Assembly (NCBI GenBank): GCA_020445765.1
Contig: JAGRFY010000044.1
Coordinates: 1-64,000, forward strand
DNA length: 64,000 bases
Origin: Rhodocyclaceae bacterium
Lineage (GTDB): Bacteria; Pseudomonadota; Gammaproteobacteria; Burkholderiales; Rhodocyclaceae
Direction of reading: 5' to 3'
Shown here: positions 58,100 through 64,000 of the stretch, one piece after another
Numbering within the stretch: the stretch's first letter is position 1
How the letters are laid out: every line of letters starts with the position of its first letter
Position numbers and translations under genes: made by a program
Notes under the pieces: model-generated
What the model was told of the DNA's origin: nothing
The model's database searches: none
The model's input: the letters and a program-made list of their open reading frames with translations, nothing else

Positions 58100-58909
58100 C
58101 GGCACGTCCGGCCGATCGATGAGGCCCTCGCGTCCGATCCGGCGCCCGTGACACCCGATTGCCACCAGTGCCGGTCGGCGCCTGCCGATCACGGAATCAG
58201 GGAATGGTGGCGGAGCGGAGCGCTTGGCACGCACGACCAGAAACACGAAAGGCCCCCCCTCACAAAGATCGCGCACAGACCCGAGGTCCTGTGCGCCCGC
58301 AAGACCGCGTCCCCGTGATCAATCCGGTCGCTCAGACCGAATCGACGCCACCTCCGTCGTCTCCGATCGTCAGCATCGGCGGGCGGGCTGAAGGCGCGCC
58401 AGGGCCTCATTGGAAACGTGCCGTCCGACCCCCAGATGGCCATTCCCTGTGGTCAATCAGTGGCACCCTGGCCGTGACGGCATGCTCACCAACCTGCCCG
58501 GCCAATGTACCTCGCCACCCGCCCTCGCGATTTCCGACGACATGAAATCGCAGCCGAGCCTGGACTGCGTCTGCCTTCCCACGGGACAGCTCCAAATTCT
58601 GTACGGGAACCTGCACCGTCTGATCGCGGTGAATTCGCAACCAACCCATCAGCCGATCGAGCACTTCTTCCACTTGCCCGCGTGCGACCAACGCGAGAAC
58701 GCACTCCGCACCGTGTCTGGTGTGCGCAGGCAGCGACTGCACGAGCGCGCGGGCGCCGTGCAATCCGGAGCCCCGCACCGATGCGCAACACGGAATCCTG
58801 GCGAGCCAGGCGGGCACAACCCTCGGTCGCCGCAAGCTCTCCAGGCAACGCGTGCAACCTGCCCTGCGGGCAGGCGCTGCACCGCAACCGCCGTGCCGGA
58901 TGGAACCGG
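58100..58909. other. Intergenic region without supported gene
   Basis: About 800 bases, part of a 1 kb gap between the phosphoribosyltransferase and the hybrid kinase. Frames are open on both strands between 58407 and 58835, but neither matches a family and third-position bias does not favour one clearly. It may be an old gene remnant. Confidence 0.4.
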
Positions 58910-58923
58910 GCTAGAATGCTAGC
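58910..58923 (+). promoter_or_regulatory. Inverted repeat over -10 of hybrid kinase gene
   Basis: GCTAG-AATG-CTAGC is a 5-base inverted repeat with a 4-base spacer. It contains TAGAAT (58912-58917), a good -10 hexamer, which would start transcription near 58925, about 130 bases before the kinase ATG. The repeat would suit an operator, but no regulator is known. Confidence 0.35.
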
Positions 58924-59056
58924 GCCAGATCGTAGGAAACTTCGATGATGCCCCCTTTCCCGCGGACGGCGAATGGGACATTCTCGACGCAGCGGCGTCA
59001 CTGCGGCCTCTACTGCAGGCCGAACACGCCTTGCTTGTGAAGCCATTCGCTCATTC

Positions 59057-60793
59057 ATGACGCGCAAGGAAATCCCCGCCGCCAACCTGCGCCAGCTCCC
59101 GGAGGACCGTGTCGAAGGTGTCGGCGACGATATCGACCGGATGAGCCGGGAACAACTCCGGTGCCTTGCCCGTGAGTTGCAGGTGCGCGAGATCGAGCTG
59201 CAGTTGCAGAACGAGAAGCTGCGCAACGCTCAATTGCAGCTAACGCAATCCCACGATCGGTATGTCAACCTCTACGACTCCGCCCCGGTGGCCTGCCTGA
59301 GCCTGGACACCGACAGCACGATCCTCGAATGCAATCTCATGGCGGCCCGCCTGCTGGACGACCAGCGGGGACGGCTCGTCGGGCACCGACTCGCCCCCGT
59401 ACTCAATCGCGACTCGCGGGACGACCTGCACCGGCTGCTCCTGGCGGTCGCCGAAAGTGGCGAACAGCGAGCCTGTGGCCTGAATCTGCGCCGCCGCGAG
59501 GGCACGGTCCTGCCGGTATGGTTCGAAGCCGCGCTCGCCCGTGGCACAGCTGGGACAGAGCGCCAGTTCCGCTGCACGATGTTCGACCGCAGCGAGCAGG
59601 CACGGGCGGAGGCGGCGCTGCGCGAGGCTGACCGGCGCAAGGACGAGTTCCTCGCGGTGTTGGCCCACGAATTGCGGCATCCCCTCGTTCCGATCAGCAA
59701 CGCGCTGGCCATCCTCGACCATGAGCGCGCGTCCGACTCGGAAAAACGGGCGGCCCTGCAAATGGTCGAACGCCAGACACGGCAGCTCGGGCGACTGGTC
59801 GAGGATCTGCTGGACATCTCCCGTGTCTCCCGCGGCGAGCTGCAATTGCGCCACAGTCAGGTGGAGTTGGGCGCACTGCTGGCAGAAGTGGCAGAGGCGG
59901 CGGCGCCGCAGATTGCCGAGGCCGGCGTGAAATTCAGCTTCGTTCCGCCGTCCTCCCCCGTATGGGTTCGTGCGGACCCGGTGCGCCTGACCCAGGTCTT
60001 TGCCAACCTCATCTCGAACGCGGTGAAATTCACCGGTTCGAGTGGCTTGGTGACGATCGGCGTAGGCCAGCACGGGACGCAGGCGCTGATCGAAGTGACC
60101 GATTCCGGACTGGGCATTGCCGCACAGGATCTTCCACGTCTGTTCGCGAAGTTCTCCCGGTTCGGCGAACGCGGCCAAGGACGGGCTCCCGGCCATGGCA
60201 TCGGTCTCTGGCTGTCGCAGGATCTGGTGCATCTGCACGGCGGGCGCATCGAGGCCGCCAGCGGCGGCGTCGGCGAGGGAACTCGAATGAGCGTCTATCT
60301 GCCGCTCTCGCAGCAATCCCAGGCAGCGACCGCCGCCACGGATGTCGCCGAGTCGCCGCCGGTGAGGCGGCGCATCCTGGTGGTGGACGACGACCGCGCC
60401 GTCGCGGACTCCAGCGCGACACTCCTGCGACTGCACGAACAGGCGGTCGAATTAGCCTACGATGGTGCCGGCGCCATCTCCGCGGCACAACGTTTCCATC
60501 CGGATGTGGTGTTGCTTGATATCGGGCTGCCGCTGATGGAAGGCAACGACACCTGCCGCGCATTGCGCCAACTCCCGGGCGGCGACCAGATGACGATCGT
60601 CGCCGTGACCGGATGGAGCGACGAGGAGAATCGCCGCAAGTCGATAGCGGCGGGATTTGACGCCTACCTGGTGAAACCCGTGGTCTGGGACGAATTGCAG
60701 CGCATCGTCAGCAACTGCCGTGGCCCCGGCGCCCGGGTGTCGAATCCGCTGGTGGCATCGCTTCCCACGCCTACGGCGGGAAGGAGTTCGTAG
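59057..60793 (+). CDS. Hybrid sensor histidine kinase with receiver
   Basis: 578 residues from ATG 59057. A coiled-coil (about 30-65) leads into a PAS domain (about 68-180), then kinase core with His204 in VLAHELRHPLVPISNALA, ATP-binding NLISNAVKFT, DSGLGI and GHGIGLWLSQDL, and a C-terminal receiver (about 438-560) with Asp488 in VVLLDIGLPLMEG and Lys in YLVKPV. No membrane span. There is no separate DNA-binding partner nearby, so output may be through phosphotransfer to another protein. Confidence 0.9.
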   Translation: MTRKEIPAANLRQLPEDRVEGVGDDIDRMSREQLRCLARELQVREIELQLQNEKLRNAQLQLTQSHDRYVNLYDSAPVACLSLDTDSTILECNLMAARLLDDQRGRLVGHRLAPVLNRDSRDDLHRLLLAVAESGEQRACGLNLRRREGTVLPVWFEAALARGTAGTERQFRCTMFDRSEQARAEAALREADRRKDEFLAVLAHELRHPLVPISNALAILDHERASDSEKRAALQMVERQTRQLGRLVEDLLDISRVSRGELQLRHSQVELGALLAEVAEAAAPQIAEAGVKFSFVPPSSPVWVRADPVRLTQVFANLISNAVKFTGSSGLVTIGVGQHGTQALIEVTDSGLGIAAQDLPRLFAKFSRFGERGQGRAPGHGIGLWLSQDLVHLHGGRIEAASGGVGEGTRMSVYLPLSQQSQAATAATDVAESPPVRRRILVVDDDRAVADSSATLLRLHEQAVELAYDGAGAISAAQRFHPDVVLLDIGLPLMEGNDTCRALRQLPGGDQMTIVAVTGWSDEENRRKSIAAGFDAYLVKPVVWDELQRIVSNCRGPGARVSNPLVASLPTPTAGRSS

Positions 60794-61112
60794 GCGACCC
60801 GCCCAGGCCACTGGCCAGGACGGCTGCCCAGTCTGGCACCCTGGTCAACCGGCCTGACGTGGATCGGCGATCGCCGCGAAACACCCGTCGTCGGTCAGTG
60901 GGCCTGGGATCGCGACACGACGACCGAAACCCCCGCCCGGTTAGTCCACTGTCACTGATCCACGTGGCAACGCAGCTGAATCTCACCGGTTTCGCATTGT
61001 CCTGGTTGCCGACCCGCGCGCCCTGACGCGCCAGTCAGGCGGTTCAATGTCCGGACTGCGCCGCGGCCGACGGCACGGCGGGCCAGCGACGCGACAGCGG
61101 CATGGCGAATCT
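60794..61112. other. Intergenic region between convergent genes
   Basis: About 320 bases between the hybrid kinase and the cytochrome operon, which converge. I see no gene, and no hairpin with a T-run. Confidence 0.4.
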
Positions 61113-61574
61113 TCACTGCTGAATCGACAGGACGTAGTAGACGAGTTCCAGGATGCGCCCACGGACCGCCTTCTCGTATTCACCTCGAAACGCTTCGGGC
61201 GTCTGCGGCAGGTCCATCAGGTAGCGGTCGCCCCAGACGGGCATGTCACGGTCGCCGTGTCCAGCGACCAGGGCCCGGCCGTCGATCACCTGATACACAT
61301 GGAAGAACGGAAAGGTGCCCGCCTTGAGATCGGGGTACTGGCCACCGTTCCTCGCCGAGATGGTGGTCAGGTCTGCGGGCTTTGGCGTCATGTAGGCGGC
61401 AAGCGCTCCGTTGCCTTTGCCGCCGACACCGTGACAGGCCATGCATGACAACCGGTACTCGTCGGCGCCGATGGCCTCGTCTTCCGCGACCACGTTCGAT
61501 GTCCCGACCAACAGCAGCAGGGCGATCCCGATGCTGCAACGCTTTGCCGAAAGAGCCGAATTTCCCTTGTTCAT
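61113..61574 (-). CDS. Monohaem cytochrome c, copy 1
   Basis: 153 residues from ATG 61574 (GGAG eight bases before). A signal peptide (MNKGNSALSAKRCSIGIALLLLVG...VVA) is followed by the haem site CMACH (about 45-49). MPVW supplies a methionine that may be the axial ligand, in HGDRDMPVWGDRYL. It is a periplasmic electron carrier. It shares its overall plan with the next cytochrome, from which it probably arose by duplication. Partner oxidase unknown. Confidence 0.9.
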   Translation of the reverse strand: MNKGNSALSAKRCSIGIALLLLVGTSNVVAEDEAIGADEYRLSCMACHGVGGKGNGALAAYMTPKPADLTTISARNGGQYPDLKAGTFPFFHVYQVIDGRALVAGHGDRDMPVWGDRYLMDLPQTPEAFRGEYEKAVRGRILELVYYVLSIQQ

Positions 61575-61700
61575 CAGCGTCACTCCGTAACATGCCCGAC
61601 CCTTGTCGCCGGCCTACATGCCTCTGGGCCGACCGGGCCTGGACCGTGCGTGGTCGATCCGGCCGTCGCCGATCACCTGCCGCGCCGTCCGACGACCGCG

Positions 61701-62141
61701 CTACTTCTCCTGAATCCGGCTCAGATAGTCGATCAGGGCAAGAATCCGGACCCGTGCGAACATTTCCATGTCATAGGGCATGTCAACGAAATACGACGCC
61801 GCCTCGGTGGTTTCTCCCAGGTAGCGCCTGCCCCAGATCGGCATTTCGCGACCGCCATGGCTCTTGATCGCCTCGCGGCCGTCGATCACCGCGTAGACGC
61901 GGTCGACCGGAAAGACGCCGCCGTTGTTGCGTGCGAGGACGGTCAGGTCGGCTGGCGCCACCTTGAGCAGATCGAGAACGCTACCGTCCCCCTTGCCGCC
62001 TTCACCGTGGCACACGACGCACTTGTCGCGGAACTCGGCTTTGCCGAGATCCGGCGTCTCTGCGCCGGCAATCCTCACGGCGACACAATTCATCGCGGCG
62101 ACGAGCGCCGCGACGCGCATGAACGTGATCCTTGCTTTCAC
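61701..62141 (-). CDS. Monohaem cytochrome c, copy 2
   Basis: 146 residues from GTG 62141, which gives the right spacing to GGAGG; GTG 62144 is also possible. Signal peptide, haem site CVVCH (about 41-45) and the likely axial methionine in HGGREMPIWGRRYL. The stretch APADLTVLARNNGGVFPVDRVYAVIDGREA parallels copy 1 (PADLTTISARNGGQYPD..VYQVIDGRA; both shown in part), so the two are tandem paralogues. It is the first gene of the pair and follows a CRP/FNR-type promoter. Confidence 0.88.
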   Translation of the reverse strand: MKARITFMRVAALVAAMNCVAVRIAGAETPDLGKAEFRDKCVVCHGEGGKGDGSVLDLLKVAPADLTVLARNNGGVFPVDRVYAVIDGREAIKSHGGREMPIWGRRYLGETTEAASYFVDMPYDMEMFARVRILALIDYLSRIQEK

Positions 62142-62198
62142 CACGACCTCCTCGCATTGACAACGTCCCCTCGAATCGAGACTCGGGACCGCAGATCA

Positions 62199-62241
62199 AG
62201 TATCCGCCGCAGCACTGGTGCGGTGGCGTGAGCTTTGTCAA
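62199..62241 (-). promoter_or_regulatory. CRP/FNR-type promoter of cytochrome pair
   Basis: GTGAG-CTTT-GTCAA at 62228-62241 (TTGAC-AAAG-CTCAC on the minus strand) matches FNR consensus at 7 of 10 positions. GATACT at 62199-62204 on the minus strand lies 33 bases centre to centre downstream, with a start near 62192, about 50 bases before the cytochrome gene. Half-sites are one TTGA and one GTGA. Confidence 0.5.
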
Positions 62242-62325
62242 CGGTGTTGCTGGCGGCGGCGAGGTCGCGCCGGGGCAATGCCTTGCCCGCGCCCGCGTGA
62301 CCCCACCTTGCGCTGACAGGTCCGG

Positions 62326-62535
62326 ACAGCGGCCGACATCGGCCGACGACGCGCGGGCAATCTCGATTCTCACCAGGAATTTATCGACGTCAGCGTCGAG
62401 GGCACCGGGTTTGAGAAGATGAACCTGCAGGACGGGCCTGCCAAATCCTTCGCCGATCCGGGCAGCGCCGATGGCGGCGAGGTGGCATTCCGCGGACCGG
62501 ATCGCACCCAGGGGCCCGTGCGCTTGAAGCGATGA
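62326..62535 (+). other. Open frame coupled to pncA but lacking a start
   Basis: After a stop near 62323 a frame is open to 62535, reading for example NLDSHQEFIDVSVEGTG and GEVAFRGPDRTQGPVRLKR. It has good third-position G/C bias, and its TGA overlaps the pncA ATG (ATGA). The first possible ATG is internal and would give only 38 residues. It may be the end of a truncated gene or a leader; no family is recognised. Confidence 0.35.
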
Positions 62536-63143
62536 TGGCCAGAGAACTGATCGCAACGGAAACGATCGCGTTGTCGCCGGGCGATGCGCTGCTTGTCGTG
62601 GACGTGCAGAACGATTTCCTGCCGGGCGGTGCGCTTGCGGTCCCTTGCGGCGACCGCGTGATCCCTGTGATCAACGCCTATCTGCATCGCTTCCGCTTGC
62701 GCGGCTACCCGGTGTTCGCCACCCGCGACTGGCACCCCGCGGATCACTGTTCCTTTCTTGCAGAGGGCGGGCCATGGCCACCCCATTGCATCGCGAATAC
62801 CGGTGGCGCCGGATTTCCGACCGATCTTGCCCTGCCGGCCGACCTGCAGCCGATTTCGAAGGCAACGGCCAGGGCGCCGGACAGTTATTCAGGATTTGCC
62901 GGCACCGATCTGGCGGATCGCCTCCGGGAGGCTGGCGTGAAACGCCTCTTCGTTGCTGGTCTGGCTACGGACTACTGTGTTCTGCACACCGTCTGCGACG
63001 CCCTGGCGGAAGGGTTTGCGGTGGTGTTGCTGGTGGACGCGGTACGCGCGGTCAATGCCAGAGCCCACGATGGCGACGCTGCCATCGCCGAAATGACAAG
63101 CCGAGGCGCAGTCTCTGCAACGTCGGAGCAAATACCGAATTGA
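62532..63143 (+). CDS. pncA: Nicotinamidase (isochorismatase-like)
   Basis: 203 residues. Catalytic triad Asp24 (VVDVQNDF), Lys110 and Cys149 (GLATDYCV) are present, as are the metal ligands Asp66, His68 and His72 in RDWHPADH. The enzyme converts nicotinamide to nicotinate. It is coupled to the nicotinate phosphoribosyltransferase gene, whose TTG start overlaps its stop. The substrate-lid segment GPWPPHCIANT is slightly altered from the usual GTWPxHCV, which may matter for specificity. Confidence 0.92.
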   Translation: MMARELIATETIALSPGDALLVVDVQNDFLPGGALAVPCGDRVIPVINAYLHRFRLRGYPVFATRDWHPADHCSFLAEGGPWPPHCIANTGGAGFPTDLALPADLQPISKATARAPDSYSGFAGTDLADRLREAGVKRLFVAGLATDYCVLHTVCDALAEGFAVVLLVDAVRAVNARAHDGDAAIAEMTSRGAVSATSEQIPN

Positions 63144-64000
63144 ATGACGACGGCCTGCTGCTGACCGACCTCTACCAGCTCACGATGCTGCAGTCCTATT
63201 TCGAGCAGGGGATGAACGACATGGCCGTGTTCGAGTTCTTCGTCCGAAAGCTGCCACCGGGACGCAACTTCCTGATCGCCGGCGGCCTGGAGCAGGTCGT
63301 CGAATTTCTGGCGCGGGCGCACTTCAGCGCCACCGAACTCGACTGGCTGGCAAGCTGCGGGCGCTTTCGGAAAGGGTTCGTCGACTCGCTTGCAGACTGG
63401 CGCTTCTCCGGCGCCGTAGACGCCATGCCCGAAGGAACCGTGTTCTTCCCGGACGAACCCATCCTGCGGGTCGTCGCGCCGCTACGGGAAGCTCAGCTTG
63501 TCGAAACGCGCCTCATCAACCTGCTGCAGTTCCAGACCATGGTTGCGTCCAAGGCAGTGCGTTGCGTGCTCGCTGCCGAAGGACGGCGCCTGATCGACTT
63601 CGGACTGCGACGCGCGCACGGGTCCGAGGCCGGCCTCCTGTCGGCCCGCGCCAGCTACCTCGCGGGCTTCGCTGGCACGGCAACGGTGCTTGCGGGCATG
63701 CGCTGGAACATTCCGTTGTTCGGCACGATGGCCCATTCCTACATCCAGGCCCATGATCGCGAGCAGGACGCGTTCGAGCACTTTGCCCGCACCTACCCGG
63801 CAGGCACGACGCTGCTGGTCGATACCTATGACACCGATATCGCGGTCCGGCAATTGGTGAGTCTTGCACAGCGCTTGCAGCATGAAGGCATCACGATCGG
63901 CGCGGTACGAATCGACAGCGGTGATCTGCGCGCACATGCGGCGAACGTTCGACGCATCCTCGATGCGGGGCAGCTACCTCACGTGGCGATCATCGCAAGC
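63140..64000 (+). CDS. pncB: Nicotinate phosphoribosyltransferase, 3' part outside window
   Basis: 287 residues are visible from TTG 63140, whose TTGA overlaps the pncA stop; the gene runs off the right edge. Motifs LLLTDLYQLTMLQSYFEQG, KLPPGRNFLIAGGLEQV, the SEAGLLSARASYLAGF segment, GTMAHSYIQAH and LLVDTYDT are those of the PncB2-type family. It makes nicotinate mononucleotide from nicotinate and PRPP, the entry step of NAD salvage. No ATG occurs near the N-terminus in this frame, which supports the unusual TTG start. Confidence 0.93.
   Translation, partial: MNDDGLLLTDLYQLTMLQSYFEQGMNDMAVFEFFVRKLPPGRNFLIAGGLEQVVEFLARAHFSATELDWLASCGRFRKGFVDSLADWRFSGAVDAMPEGTVFFPDEPILRVVAPLREAQLVETRLINLLQFQTMVASKAVRCVLAAEGRRLIDFGLRRAHGSEAGLLSARASYLAGFAGTATVLAGMRWNIPLFGTMAHSYIQAHDREQDAFEHFARTYPAGTTLLVDTYDTDIAVRQLVSLAQRLQHEGITIGAVRIDSGDLRAHAANVRRILDAGQLPHVAIIAS

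Noticed and set aside
58407..58835. Minus-strand frame containing VQVPVQNLELSRG, faintly like a ribosome hibernation factor
   Set aside because: Similarity is short, the rest does not fit the family, and third-position bias favours neither strand clearly.

Overview
The window is high-GC chromosomal DNA, most likely from a betaproteobacterium (Rhodocyclales or Burkholderiales grade). The minus-strand block hflC-hflK-hflX-hfq-der-bamB-yfgM-hisS-ispG-rodZ-pilW-rlmN-ndk is the usual gene order of that class. I cannot name a genus from sequence alone. I found no rRNA, tRNA, CRISPR array, insertion sequence or integrase.

Layout. Bases 1-13 kb hold the housekeeping block: membrane protease control, ribosome GTPases, outer membrane assembly, isoprenoid, histidyl-tRNA, cell shape and pilus genes, many sharing 4-base start/stop overlaps. 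Bases 13-20.4 kb hold a TRAP dicarboxylate-type transporter (DctM, DctQ, two DctP paralogues) with a divergent DctS/DctR-like two-component pair. Bases 20.3-31.2 kb hold tilS, accA, purC, an HDOD protein, oligopeptidase A and a tightly overlapped ArsR-SRPBCC-DUF2461-TfoX operon. Bases 31.2-37.8 kb hold envelope and accessory genes: a PQQ-type sugar dehydrogenase, an OmpA-like lipoprotein, an unusual zinc ribbon-DUF805-thioredoxin-fold fusion, a class V aminotransferase and a glycine-zipper lipoprotein.

From about 38 kb to the end the content changes to a stress and low-oxygen island: two P2-type cation ATPases, a BCAM0308-family protein, DUF1003, a phasin-like protein, a diguanylate cyclase, a CRP/FNR regulator, a FixL/FixJ-like pair, Lon, two small heat shock proteins, a free-standing acyl carrier protein with a GNAT enzyme, a phosphoribosyltransferase, a hybrid kinase, two monohaem cytochromes and an NAD-salvage pair (PncA, PncB). 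The set resembles the low-oxygen-activated (lxa) locus of Burkholderia cenocepacia, from which the BCAM0308 name comes.

The main discovery candidate is regulatory. At least seven intergenic spots in this island carry a CRP/FNR-type dyad of the form TGA-N6-TCA or close to it, several of them 31-33 bases (centre to centre) upstream of a plausible -10 element, which is class II activation spacing. Four of the best pair one GTGA (CRP-like) half-site with one TTGA (FNR-like) half-site. The island's own regulator has a recognition helix reading SRETISR, which combines the CRP arginine with the FNR serine. This suggests a dedicated regulator with hybrid half-site specificity controlling the whole island. 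Other points of note are a decayed L,D-transpeptidase gene, a small ORF coupled to the ACP-GNAT pair, and hairpins that may tune TRAP transporter expression.
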